A stretch of 64,000 bases of DNA, from the NCBI GenBank assembly GCA_041941305.1, contig JBGTQJ010000029.1, positions 1-64,000 on the forward strand, read 5' to 3'. Both the position numbers and the translations under genes were made by a program. Shown here one piece after another: positions 27,397-35,987 of this stretch. Numbering within the stretch: the stretch's first letter is position 1; the number at the start of each line of letters is the position of its first letter. Under the pieces are notes generated by a model. That model worked only from the letters and a program-made list of their open reading frames with translations, was not told where the DNA came from and ran no database searches. This DNA is from JANSWP01 sp041941305 (GTDB lineage Bacteria; Bacteroidota; Bacteroidia; Chitinophagales; Saprospiraceae).

Positions 27397-27930
27397 ATGA
27401 AAGAGAAAGTGTCCTTGATAAAAGCCACACCGACTGACCTACCTGAATTGCAAAGCATTTGCAGGGAAACCTATTCCTACTACTTTGGAAATCATTGGCT
27501 TCACGATGGATTGGAAGCCTATTTGGAAGAACAATACGGAACTGAAATATTGCAATCTTATTTAAAGGGAGATAAAAGTGATTTCTTTTTTATTGTTTAC
27601 AGGGAAGAGCGCGTTGGCTTTTTGAAAATAACCTATGGGGTGGATTTTGACAAATTTGAAAAAGAATTGACTTGCGAATTGGAGAAAATGTACATTTATC
27701 CCAAATTCAAGGGAAAAGGAATCGGCGAAACAGCGCTTCAACTGTGTATAGAGCATATACGTAGAAAATCTAAAAAAGTGTTTTTCCTAGGGGTTTTAGA
27801 TTCCAATACTGCAGCAATCTCTTTTTACAAAAAAGTGGGTTTTGAATTCCACAGCAATACTCAATTGGATTATGCAGACTTTAAGCAACATTTGAAGGGT
27901 TTGGATTTGATGTATTTGATGCTTGGGTGA
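27397..27930 (+). CDS. GNAT N-acetyltransferase
   Basis: 177 aa from the ATG at 27397, which opens directly onto the domain (VSLIKATPTDLPELQSICRE); a TTG 51 bases upstream is less likely. The acetyl-CoA loop is YIYPKFKGKGIGETALQ (R/Q-x-x-G-x-G/A type, here KFKGKGIG) and the late strand VFFLGVLDSNTAAISFYKKV-like (AAISFYKKVGFEF) are typical of the GNAT fold. Substrate unknown. The stop TGA is the first part of a tandem GGGTGAT repeat. Confidence 0.85.
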   Translation: MKEKVSLIKATPTDLPELQSICRETYSYYFGNHWLHDGLEAYLEEQYGTEILQSYLKGDKSDFFFIVYREERVGFLKITYGVDFDKFEKELTCELEKMYIYPKFKGKGIGETALQLCIEHIRRKSKKVFFLGVLDSNTAAISFYKKVGFEFHSNTQLDYADFKQHLKGLDLMYLMLG

Positions 27931-27954
27931 TGGGTGATGGGTGATGGGTGATGG
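27925..27954. repeat. Tandem GGGTGAT heptamer overlapping a stop codon
   Basis: Four and a quarter direct copies of the 7-mer GGGTGAT begin in the last Gly codon and include the TGA stop of the GNAT gene (27928-27930). No complementary arm follows. It may be a one-armed relative of the word palindromes elsewhere in the window. Confidence 0.7.
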
Positions 27955-28032
27955 TAAGAAAATTGGGATTTGTTGGTTTTTTAATCATTTCAATACTTTT
28001 TATTCTTTTTAACAAAAATATTATCACACCAC

Positions 28033-28671
28033 ATGAATAATATCAAAGCTTTTTTTTGGCTTTTTGGAGTACTCCTTCTAATTGCTTGTTCTGATAAAAG
28101 GCTTACTAAAACAGAAACTCCTTTAGATGACCTTTCTGCTTTGGCAAAACTTATGTCAGGTAAATTTTCAAGTGAAGAGCAAGCCAGTCAGGATACTCGC
28201 TTTTACAATATCCGGCTGGTTATGATTCCCATTTGGGAAGATGATAAAAACAGTAAATGGTTGTATGTGGAGCAGGCTGCTGCTACCAATTTGGAAAAGC
28301 CTTATCGGCAAAGGGTTTATCAATTGATGCAGGTACAATCGCATACTTTTGAAAGCAAAGTTTACGAATTGCCCAATCCTTCAAAATATATATATGCCTG
28401 GGAGCAGCCTGAGCTTTTTGATTCTATCAGTCCGGATTCGCTGATTGTACGGGAAGGATGTTCGGTTTTTTTACAAAAAGAAGGTGAATGTTTTAAAGGC
28501 TCTACAAAAGAAAATGATTGCAAAAGTAGCCTTCGCGGTGCAGCTTATGCGACCTCCATTGTGAGTGTTTGTGAAAGCCAAATAGAATCATGGGATCAAG
28601 GTTGGAGTGCAGAAGACAAACAAGTATGGGGCGCAGAAGTTGGTGGGTATATTTTTAAGAAAATTGAATAA
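28033..28671 (+). CDS. CpcT/CpeT-like lipoprotein
   Basis: 212 aa with a lipoprotein signal (FWLFGVLLLIACSDKR; Cys about 19). The rest is a CpeT-like beta-barrel: LSALAKLMSGKFSSEEQA, FYNIRLVMIPIWED, KWLYVEQAA (the YVEQA strand is characteristic), PYRQRVYQL, YAWEQPELF, EGCSVFL and CKSSLRGAAYATSIV. In cyanobacteria these lyases attach bilins to phycobiliproteins; Bacteroidota have no phycobilisomes, so the protein probably binds another ligand in the periplasm. The downstream hydrolase gene starts 67 bases later and is also a lipoprotein. Confidence 0.82.
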   Translation: MNNIKAFFWLFGVLLLIACSDKRLTKTETPLDDLSALAKLMSGKFSSEEQASQDTRFYNIRLVMIPIWEDDKNSKWLYVEQAAATNLEKPYRQRVYQLMQVQSHTFESKVYELPNPSKYIYAWEQPELFDSISPDSLIVREGCSVFLQKEGECFKGSTKENDCKSSLRGAAYATSIVSVCESQIESWDQGWSAEDKQVWGAEVGGYIFKKIE

Positions 28672-28738
28672 TTTTCCGCAGGTTATCCAAAGAATTGGAG
28701 AGGAAACAAAATACGTATCACCCGATAAGATTAAAAAA

Positions 28739-29893
28739 ATGAACCTTCATACTTTTGTGTTTTTCGCTATTATTATTGGTTTTTTTTCATGTCAGGAGGT
28801 GGAAACTGCTGAAAACCTTGAAATCAGTGAAAAGGTTGAACTTTCAGGAAATCTCAAATTTGGAGTTCATGAGGTTGGGTTTCGACAAATAAAGGTGGAC
28901 CAGGATACTTCTTTGCTGATAAATCTATGGTATCCAGCCAAAGAAAAAAGAAAAAAGCTGGTCTTATCAGGTTATTTAAACTATAAAAATGACAAAAGCC
29001 AGGAAGATTTATTGTATCAAATTTCCAACGCGGTTGGCGGAACAGATAGTTTGTTTTCAAAAGACAGTTTGGAATTGCTGCTCAATGCCCAGATGTATGC
29101 TAGTTTGAACACAGAAACTGAGCAGGGAAAATTTCCACTTTTGATTTGGACGATGCGTTATGGCACCGTAGAATATCAAAATTTGATTTCAGAATACATT
29201 GCGAGTCATGGCTACCTGGTTGCCTTTGCAGAAGACATTCCAAATACTCCTTTTCCATGGATGCTGCCCTCATCTAATGACAAAGTCAATGCCTTCAACA
29301 AGCAAATACGGGATATCAATACTGCCATCGCTTTTTTAAAACTTCAGGACAACATTGATACATCAAAGCTTGGGGTTTTGACGTGGAGTTATGCGGGGGA
29401 GTCGGCTGTTTTAATTCAAAAAAACAATCCAGAAATTGATTTAGTAGTGGGTTTGAGTGCTATAGGCTTTAATTATGGAGTTTACCTTGGGAATGCATTT
29501 CCAGATAGCATTGATATCAATAAAATGGATGTTCCCTATTTGTTGATGATAGAGACAATCGCTCCAAACCGTAAACCCAGGACAGTTCCGGAGCAATTGA
29601 ATTCCATGCATGCCCATTCCAGATATGTATCTTTCAAAGACCTCGCTCATGGAAGTTTCAATGTGCTGGAAGGAATGGTTCCTGGCATATTGAATACAGA
29701 TAAAGTTCAAATTTGGTCAAAAGGAGGGGCAGTAGCCCAAACAGGCTTTGAAACGATATGCGAAATAACCGTAAATTACCTGGATGCAGTTCTCCATGAA
29801 CAAAATATGGATACTTTTGAATCTCAAATTGAGTCGATGCAAAAACGATTGCCAGAAAAGTTTTTTTCTGTTACTTCACCAAGAAGCGACTAA
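28739..29893 (+). CDS. Alpha/beta hydrolase lipoprotein (PAF acetylhydrolase/DLH-like)
   Basis: 384 aa from the ATG at 28739, which starts a lipoprotein signal (FVFFAIIIGFFSCQEVE; Cys near 18); the longer frame from 28607 runs back into the previous gene. Typical pieces of the platelet-activating-factor acetylhydrolase/dienelactone hydrolase type: FGVHEVGFRQI, INLWYPAKEK, FPLLIWTMRYGT, YIASHGYLVAFAEDI, and a nucleophile elbow LGVLTWSYAGESAVL (Ser in W-S-Y-A-G). Late PYLLMIETIAP and SFKDLAHGSFN may hold the acid and His. Substrate unknown. Forms a likely operon with the CpeT-like gene. Confidence 0.78.
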   Translation: MNLHTFVFFAIIIGFFSCQEVETAENLEISEKVELSGNLKFGVHEVGFRQIKVDQDTSLLINLWYPAKEKRKKLVLSGYLNYKNDKSQEDLLYQISNAVGGTDSLFSKDSLELLLNAQMYASLNTETEQGKFPLLIWTMRYGTVEYQNLISEYIASHGYLVAFAEDIPNTPFPWMLPSSNDKVNAFNKQIRDINTAIAFLKLQDNIDTSKLGVLTWSYAGESAVLIQKNNPEIDLVVGLSAIGFNYGVYLGNAFPDSIDINKMDVPYLLMIETIAPNRKPRTVPEQLNSMHAHSRYVSFKDLAHGSFNVLEGMVPGILNTDKVQIWSKGGAVAQTGFETICEITVNYLDAVLHEQNMDTFESQIESMQKRLPEKFFSVTSPRSD

Positions 29894-30042
29894 CGCAGCA
29901 GTTGTTCAAAATTGTATAAATAGTTTAAAATTGTTAAAAATTGAAAAAACCAGAATTAAAAGCCTGATAGTCAGTTTCTTAGGAAAGGGCTAACAACTTT
30001 AAACCATTTTGAACCTGTTGAACTATTTATGTCCTATCACTT

Positions 30043-31005
30043 ATGAAGGTTTTATTGTTTCTACTTTTTCCAATTATCTTTTTTTTGGAGTGCAAAACAA
30101 CTCCGGAACCTCATCAAACTGTTTACGAAGAAATATTATGGACTTCTAGTTGGAGTCCCGATGGAAAATACATAGCTGTAGGGGGCAATCACGGAATGTT
30201 AAAAATTTATTCAGGAGAAGCTTTCAACCTAATCAAAAGCTATCCGGAACAGCATACCATCACCAAACTCAAATGGCATCCAAACAAGCCACTATTGGCG
30301 ATTACGACCCAACCCACTTCAGAGAAAATGGGAATGCTCAATGTAGAAACAGATGAAAGCATTGAATTAGAAGGATTCCCACCTCAAGGTTCCAGAGCTT
30401 TTGGTTGGAGTTCGGACGAGGCTTTAATAGCGGTGGGTACCAATGAAGGGCTCCTCTATTTTTTCGATAAGCATGGAAGCTTCTTGAAAAAAATAGAAAC
30501 AGAACAAAAATCTATCACTGGGTTGAGTTGGCATCCTTTAAAGAATATCATCGCTACCGTTGGAAAACATATCGCTTTGTATAATTATGACACAGATGAA
30601 TTACAGTTTATCAAGCCACGCCCTGAAAATGTTTTGATGCTTTGTGTTCAATGGCATCCCACTGGTGAATTCTTCGTTACAGGAGATTATGGCAACTATG
30701 ATCAGGGCTACCCTCCCCTACTGCAATTCTGGACAGCTACTGGAGAAAAAATAAGAGATATTGTAGAAAGCAAAGCTGAGTACCGAAACATGGATTGGAG
30801 TAATGATGGAGAGCGATTGGCAACGGCTAGTGAATCCTTGAGAATATGGTCAAAAGACGGTAAGTTGCTGAAGAAAAGCAAGCCTGGTTATTTGCTCTGG
30901 GGTGTGGGCTGGAATGATGACGATTCTCAGATTGTGACTTCCAATGAAAAAGGAATGGTAGAAATCTGGAATAAAAATGCAAAACAAGTCCGGGAAATCA
31001 AATAA
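30043..31005 (+). CDS. WD40-repeat lipoprotein
   Basis: 320 aa with a lipoprotein signal (LLFLLFPIIFFLECKTT; Cys about 17). About six to seven WD40-like blades follow, with motifs such as WSPDGKYIAVGGNHGMLKIY, WHPNKPLLAITT, WSSDEALIAVGTNEGLLYFF, WHPLKNIIATVG, WSNDGERLATAS and WNDDDSQIVTSNEKGMVEIW. A seven-bladed propeller on the outer or inner membrane, most likely a protein-interaction platform. No enzymatic domain. Stands between two unrelated + strand genes with gaps of 149 and 214 bases that show no other feature. Confidence 0.85.
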   Translation: MKVLLFLLFPIIFFLECKTTPEPHQTVYEEILWTSSWSPDGKYIAVGGNHGMLKIYSGEAFNLIKSYPEQHTITKLKWHPNKPLLAITTQPTSEKMGMLNVETDESIELEGFPPQGSRAFGWSSDEALIAVGTNEGLLYFFDKHGSFLKKIETEQKSITGLSWHPLKNIIATVGKHIALYNYDTDELQFIKPRPENVLMLCVQWHPTGEFFVTGDYGNYDQGYPPLLQFWTATGEKIRDIVESKAEYRNMDWSNDGERLATASESLRIWSKDGKLLKKSKPGYLLWGVGWNDDDSQIVTSNEKGMVEIWNKNAKQVREIK

Positions 31006-31219
31006 CATTAAATACTTACCCAAACAGCAGATGTACTTCTCTTTTTTGTCGATGTTTGGAAGGAACTCGTATAATTTTTCAACTCTTTCGTCTCACTTCC
31101 ACATTAGCTGCAACAATAGATTGGTCACCCACCTACAGGATCTTAATTAATGATGGTTTTGGATCAATTCCAACATCGAGGAAAATCACCTCAACTATTT
31201 TTTCACAATCATCAAAAAA

Positions 31220-32008
31220 ATGAACCACATAAAACACCTAATCGTATTGATTCTGGTAATTGTTAGTTTTGAAGTTTTAGCTCAAAACAGCCCTATTCCA
31301 GAATCTAAAAACCAGATTCAATTTTTAGTAGGTTATAATCAAACCTACTTTAAAGACCTAAATTTTTCACCGCTAAATTACGATGCAAGTAGTTTCGGAG
31401 TTGGTATTCAGTATTTGAGGAGCACTCAAAGGAACAACTATTTTTTCGCAAATATTGATTTTAGTCCAAGTGTGCTAAAAGCAGCTATTTCTGAATTTAA
31501 TGATGCGGATCGCTATCTCGCAAATCTGGAGATTGGGTTTTTAGTCAATTTGACAAAATCCAAGGAAAAATGGAATTTTTTGCTTGGTGGTCAATACCAT
31601 ACTTATCTCAGTTTCCTCTTTTATGGCGACGATGATGCAATTACCTTTTTAGGATTACACAGTTTGGATTTAAAAGCCAAATTTGATTATCAATTCTCTC
31701 AAAAACATCGGTTGAGCACTAATATTGCATTGCCCATTTTTGGATTGTTGGTGAGACCGCCATATACTGGCTGGAACAAATTTTTAGGGGATAATGAGAA
31801 TCGACCCTTAAAAATATTGACCACGGGAGATTGGACTTCATTCAACGATTTTTTTGCCTTCCAATGGGCTATAAGTTATCAATATCAGTTCAATCCTAAA
31901 TGGAGTTTTATCGCTTCCAATACTTTCAGTTATTACAAAACTGACCAATTAGATTTGAATAAAAACATCGATAATCTTTTTGCTGTAGGACTACAGCTTC
32001 AGTTTTAA
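31220..32008 (+). CDS. Putative outer-membrane beta-barrel protein
   Basis: 262 aa, family not recognised. A signal peptide (LIVLILVIVSFEVLAQNS) is followed by alternating amphipathic strands rich in aromatic residues (IQFLVGYNQTYFKD, SFGVGIQYLRS, NYFFANIDFSP, WNFLLGGQYHTYLSF, WAISYQYQFNPKWSFIAS) and a C-terminal Phe (FAVGLQLQF), the usual layout of outer-membrane barrels. Length fits an 8-10-strand barrel. It lies 38 bases before the S41 peptidase gene. Confidence 0.68.
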   Translation: MNHIKHLIVLILVIVSFEVLAQNSPIPESKNQIQFLVGYNQTYFKDLNFSPLNYDASSFGVGIQYLRSTQRNNYFFANIDFSPSVLKAAISEFNDADRYLANLEIGFLVNLTKSKEKWNFLLGGQYHTYLSFLFYGDDDAITFLGLHSLDLKAKFDYQFSQKHRLSTNIALPIFGLLVRPPYTGWNKFLGDNENRPLKILTTGDWTSFNDFFAFQWAISYQYQFNPKWSFIASNTFSYYKTDQLDLNKNIDNLFAVGLQLQF

Positions 32009-32046
32009 TCTTTCAAAAATCTTATCCAAATAAAATCACTTCGACA

Positions 32047-33093
32047 ATGAAACCATATATTTTTCTAGCAAGCATCTTTATTCTATTTTCTTCCTGTGAA
32101 AAAGCATTTCTAGGGGAAAACACAGCAAATACACCTGAAAACAACTTTGAACTTTTCTGGGATGATTTTGACAAACATTACGGCTTATTTCAGGCCAGAG
32201 GCTGGAATTGGGACAGCATTTATGCGGCATACCGCCCCCAAGTTACCAGTCAAACTACAGATGAAGCTTTATGGAGTATTTTTTCAGAAATGATCAACTA
32301 CCTGGACGATTCCCATACCTTTATTAATGATCCATCTAAAAGAGAATACTTTGTTTCGGGCACTGCTGGCAATGAGCAGGCAAGTAGGGAGGTAAATTTA
32401 CCATTGGTACGATCCTATTTGGAAGGTGTAAAAGGCATTCCTGGTGAAAGTGCGCATTACCTTTATTTTTACGGAAAGGTGAAAAGCAAAGACATCGGCT
32501 ATATTTATTTGAATGGAATTGATTTGCAAGAACAGGATGCCATGGATGATGTCCTTAGTGAAATTGGGAATCACAAGGCCATCATTTTGGATTTGAGACA
32601 TAATGGCGGAGGGGATGATGTGATTGCCGAACAAATTGCCGGACGATTTGCTGACAGGGAGGAATTGGCATACACTGTACAAGAGAGAAATGGACCAAAT
32701 CATGGTGATTTTGGAGAGAAAATCCCATATTCTTCTAAAATAATTGGAAAGGAAAACTTCACAAAACCGGTAGTTATTTTGACAGATCAGGTTACGATTA
32801 GTGCCGCAGATGTCTTATTGGTTTATATGAAACTATTTCCGCACGTCACCCAAATAGGAACCACAACAGCAGGAGATTTTTCAGACATTGGCATGAGGAG
32901 GTTTTTACCTAATGGCTGGCAATATCAGTATTCAATTATGATGTATCTTTTGCCTGATGGAACAAGCCTGGATGGCATTGGACATATTCCTGATATCTAT
33001 GTGAGAAATACCGAAGCTGATATTCTGGCATCAGAGGATAAAGTTTTAGAAAGAGCCTTTCAGTTTTTGTTTGAGGAGTACGGTATAGAGTAA
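32047..33093 (+). CDS. S41 family peptidase, lipoprotein
   Basis: 348 aa with lipoprotein signal (FILFSSCEKAFLG; Cys 17). The N-terminal tricorn-core helical region (NFELFWDDFDKHYGLFQ, SEMINYLDDSHTFI) precedes a C-terminal-processing-protease fold with IILDLRHNGGGDDVIAEQIA and the catalytic serine region VTISAADVLLVYMKLFPHVT. The usual S-x-G-E motif is degenerate here: Ser is kept in ISAADV but the following Glu is Asp. No PDZ domain is evident. A periplasmic or surface tail-specific protease of unknown target. Its 3' neighbour begins 52 bases later. Confidence 0.82.
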   Translation: MKPYIFLASIFILFSSCEKAFLGENTANTPENNFELFWDDFDKHYGLFQARGWNWDSIYAAYRPQVTSQTTDEALWSIFSEMINYLDDSHTFINDPSKREYFVSGTAGNEQASREVNLPLVRSYLEGVKGIPGESAHYLYFYGKVKSKDIGYIYLNGIDLQEQDAMDDVLSEIGNHKAIILDLRHNGGGDDVIAEQIAGRFADREELAYTVQERNGPNHGDFGEKIPYSSKIIGKENFTKPVVILTDQVTISAADVLLVYMKLFPHVTQIGTTTAGDFSDIGMRRFLPNGWQYQYSIMMYLLPDGTSLDGIGHIPDIYVRNTEADILASEDKVLERAFQFLFEEYGIE

Positions 33094-33145
33094 GGAAAAT
33101 TCTTCGGTACATTTGTGGAATTGTCGCATAAGAAAAATAACAAAT

Positions 33146-34324
33146 ATGAACCTGCTAAAAAAACACTGCTGCTTTCTGCTAGCTTTCGTTATTGCATTCC
33201 CCTTCTACGCCCAGGACAGAAACAATATTGAGCACCTTCTAGAATCGGAAGCTTTTGGAAAAGAGCGTAGCATCAGAGTTTTTCTGCCAGAACGCTATTT
33301 TACAGACAGCACCTCCTCCTTCATGGTTACTTACGTTCTCGATGCCCAATCTGATCAATTTTGGAATATGGCGAAGAGCAATATTGGCTATTTGGTTAGA
33401 AGCCGTTGTGTGATTCCAACAATTGCAGTTGGGATTGTCACGGAGTCGAGGGGTTCGGAGTTTGAACCTCCTGCAGAGTCATTGACACAACATTTTCAGG
33501 AAGAAGTATTTCCATTGATCGCCGAAAAATACCGCGTTAATGATTTCAAAGCCATCATTGGTCATTCCTGGGGAGGAGCCTTTGTCAGCAATACCTTATT
33601 TGGAGCGCATCGTGATTTGTTTGATGCCTATATTGGTGTTAGCCCTTCTATGGGTTATCGCTACAATATGATTTTAAATAAGGGGGATTCATTACTTCAG
33701 GCCGGAACCGTTTTCAATAAATTCTTTTACTGTTCAACTGGAGATGTGGGCAACCTGGAAAAAGAGTTTGGGGAACAGGTGGCTTTTCTGGATAGTTTGA
33801 TTCCGAATTATCCAAACTCCAATTTGGTCTGGAGCAGCAGTAAATTTGAAGGCAAAGATCATTGGTCCGTTGTCATCCCCTCAGTCAATGATGCACTGGT
33901 CAACATGAGTCGAAATTATTGGGCAGATCAAAAAAGAATCGAAATTTTTGCTCAAAACCTGGGGAAGACCATTCGGGAACAAGTGGAGGCATTTAACGCT
34001 GAAAAGCAAGCTACATTTGGTTTTCATCATCCTTCCAATGCACGCTACCTGAGGTTTGTTGGTGACGACTTTAGAGAAAGAGGAGAACATGAAATTGCGC
34101 TGGAGATATATGATTGGGCATTGGACCTGAACCCCAGGGAAGTTCGCATATATTGGAGTTTGGGTGACATATACAAAAAGCAGGAAAAGATGGATAAAGT
34201 GCTGGAGGTTTATGAAAAATCACTTGGCTTGATGCATGAACAAAAAGCTGGCTTTGAAGAAAAGTTTTACAATGACGTGGTGGAGTGGCTGGAGAAAGAA
34301 ATCTCAGGGTTAAAAGAAGATTAG
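33146..34324 (+). CDS. Secreted esterase (Fes/EsterD type) with C-terminal TPR
   Basis: 392 aa from the ATG at 33146, which begins a signal peptide (CCFLLAFVIAFPFYAQ); the 33113 start only adds an untidy extension. Residues 30-290 form a putative esterase domain: RSIRVFLPERYF, VTYVLDAQSDQFW, IPTIAVGIV, and the nucleophile elbow AIIGHSWGGAFVSNTLF (S in G-H-S-W-G-G), with HWSVVIPSV carrying a candidate His. A TPR-like helical pair follows (EIALEIYDWALDLNPREVRI, DIYKKQEKMDKVLEVYEKSL). The arrangement is common in Bacteroidota carboxylesterases related to enterochelin esterase; substrate unknown. Confidence 0.85.
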   Translation: MNLLKKHCCFLLAFVIAFPFYAQDRNNIEHLLESEAFGKERSIRVFLPERYFTDSTSSFMVTYVLDAQSDQFWNMAKSNIGYLVRSRCVIPTIAVGIVTESRGSEFEPPAESLTQHFQEEVFPLIAEKYRVNDFKAIIGHSWGGAFVSNTLFGAHRDLFDAYIGVSPSMGYRYNMILNKGDSLLQAGTVFNKFFYCSTGDVGNLEKEFGEQVAFLDSLIPNYPNSNLVWSSSKFEGKDHWSVVIPSVNDALVNMSRNYWADQKRIEIFAQNLGKTIREQVEAFNAEKQATFGFHHPSNARYLRFVGDDFRERGEHEIALEIYDWALDLNPREVRIYWSLGDIYKKQEKMDKVLEVYEKSLGLMHEQKAGFEEKFYNDVVEWLEKEISGLKED

Positions 34325-34462
34325 TCTTTTGGAACTTAAATGAACTAGCATTTATTATGGTAGACATTTCCCCCTCAGTCCTATCGGACAGCTCCCTAGT
34401 TTATTTGTAAATTCCTTTAAACACATGCATATTTAGGGGAAACTGGACAAGAGATTTATCAG

Positions 34463-34615
34463 ATGACCCTTTATTTAGGAAAGCAAGCGTTAGACAGGTA
34501 TATGCAGGGACTGGATTTATGGTCTTGTGTACCTTCAACGGAGCATACAGATTGGGTGGAAGTAAATGTTGATAAAAAGGAGATTCAGATATGGTTAGGT
34601 AAAATTGATTCCTAA
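34463..34615 (+). CDS. Possible small protein (50 aa), perhaps a gene fragment
   Basis: ATG-initiated frame with protein-like composition: MTLYLGKQALDRYMQGLDLW, then STEHTDWVEVNVDKKEIQIW. The same frame is open for a further 14 codons upstream without a start, so it may be the end of a decayed larger gene. Not recognised. It occupies the 440-base gap between the esterase gene and the next frame; the rest of that gap shows nothing. Confidence 0.3.
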   Translation: MTLYLGKQALDRYMQGLDLWSCVPSTEHTDWVEVNVDKKEIQIWLGKIDS

Positions 34616-34764
34616 AAATGGAACATTAAACAAAGTGAAACCTGATAGGTCTATTCAAGTAATTTATTCAAATCCATTTTATTGGCTGAAAGAAAATCTT
34701 GTAATTTCTATTTTTGCAAATTTGGGTTGCGTCTATAAGACCGCAATACAAGGCAAAATCCGAT

Positions 34765-35493
34765 ATGACAGAAAAACAAATTTTCAAGGAAATTATCACA
34801 GGTTATCGCGAGGTAATACAACAGCGATATCAATACCAAAACCTGAAGGACAAATACGACTTACCAAATTCTTTTGACCAGGAAAAAGTAGCCCTTTTTC
34901 GGAATTATTTTTTGGACTATATCTACCCGGATTTTGAAAAAAGAGAAGCCCTCAATGATGCCTTTGAAAGCTTGGACGGTTATATCAAGAATCCACAAAA
35001 ATTATTGCGACTGGTATTGGATTCTGGACGCTTGATTTTCAAATACGGCAGGCATTTACCCAATATCGCAAAGGCTGGACTTCGCGCCTTGAAATCGTTT
35101 CTAACTGCCAATCAATTTGAAAAAAAGCTGATAACCATAGCAAGAGAAGAACAACTTAAAGCGCCTTATGGTAAAGCGGAAATTGATTTTCTTTTGAAAT
35201 CCCTACCCAAAGAAGAAATTGAAGCATTCATCAATAGTAGTCAGGTCCTTTTTGAGACTTTATACGACCGCCCACTTGTTAAAAAAATCATAGAAATCGT
35301 TCAATATCTGATAGCCCAAATGAAAAAACATCCCAGCGTATATTCGGCAGAAGAAATTCAGGGTCTGGAAATAGGTTTTGATATCATTCGGGAGGGCAAT
35401 GCCTTATTTGAACAGTTGCCAGAGAAGGATCAGAAAAGGATTTTTGAGTTTATTATTGAGATCGAGAAGGGTGTTTTAGAAGAATTGTATTGA
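34765..35493 (+). CDS. Hypothetical helical cytoplasmic protein
   Basis: 242 aa from the ATG at 34765 (TEKQIFKEIITGYREVIQQR); 17 codons upstream in frame look non-coding. Entirely alpha-helical in appearance, no signal or membrane segment, with motifs LRLVLDSGRLIFKYGRHLPN, ALKSFLTANQFEKKLI and KRIFEFIIEIEKGVLEELY. Not assigned to a family by eye. Its 3' end lies 19 bases from the converging lipoprotein gene. Confidence 0.6.
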   Translation: MTEKQIFKEIITGYREVIQQRYQYQNLKDKYDLPNSFDQEKVALFRNYFLDYIYPDFEKREALNDAFESLDGYIKNPQKLLRLVLDSGRLIFKYGRHLPNIAKAGLRALKSFLTANQFEKKLITIAREEQLKAPYGKAEIDFLLKSLPKEEIEAFINSSQVLFETLYDRPLVKKIIEIVQYLIAQMKKHPSVYSAEEIQGLEIGFDIIREGNALFEQLPEKDQKRIFEFIIEIEKGVLEELY

Positions 35494-35511
35494 TTTTCAT
35501 GAGGGCATCTT

Positions 35512-35883
35512 TTAAAGGTGGAATTCATCCCCATTTAGCCGCTCTATTTTGCTCACCAAAAATCTTGGATTCTCATTACTACAACCAAACACATTGTGTT
35601 GATCAAAAAAGCCCCAAAGGCGGTAGGTCATTCCGAATTCTTCTGTCCGATTTTTATAAAAGGAAGGGCTCATATCCCTCATTTTCTTTCTAATCAAGGG
35701 ATCAATATCTCGTCCTACCAAGTGTTGTAAAGAGTCATGGTTTATTTTGAGAATTTGTATTTCATCGCTGTCCTTTCCACAAGCATATTGCATAAACTTG
35801 GCTTCGATCTGAATGGTTTCATCACAAATATAGGTTTCACAGGAAAAGAAAATAAAAAGGAGTAGAATAGGAAGATTGCGCAT
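35512..35883 (-). CDS. Small hypothetical lipoprotein
   Basis: 123 aa from the ATG at 35883, which starts a clean lipoprotein signal (MRNLPILLLFIFFSCETYIC; Cys 15). The longer frame beginning at 35988 runs across the divergent modA start and is rejected. The mature part has extra cysteines (YICDETIQIE, QYACGKDSD, VFGCSNENP) that could form disulfides. Not recognised. It is divergent from modA, with about 104 bases between the starts. Confidence 0.6.
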   Translation of the reverse strand: MRNLPILLLFIFFSCETYICDETIQIEAKFMQYACGKDSDEIQILKINHDSLQHLVGRDIDPLIRKKMRDMSPSFYKNRTEEFGMTYRLWGFFDQHNVFGCSNENPRFLVSKIERLNGDEFHL

Positions 35884-35987
35884 GTTTGCTTCTTTTTTAG
35901 TTGAATTAACGCTTACAATAAATTCGCATTGTAAAAAAATTGATTTTGTTATAATTATTCTCCTATTATTGCCCCTCAATATTTCCA

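Noticed and set aside
28607..28738. Longer start for the hydrolase lipoprotein
   Set aside because: Would overlap the CpeT gene in another phase and bury the lipoprotein signal.
34605..34877. 90-codon + strand frame
   Set aside because: Mostly non-coding-looking and overlaps, in another phase, the better frame starting at 34765.
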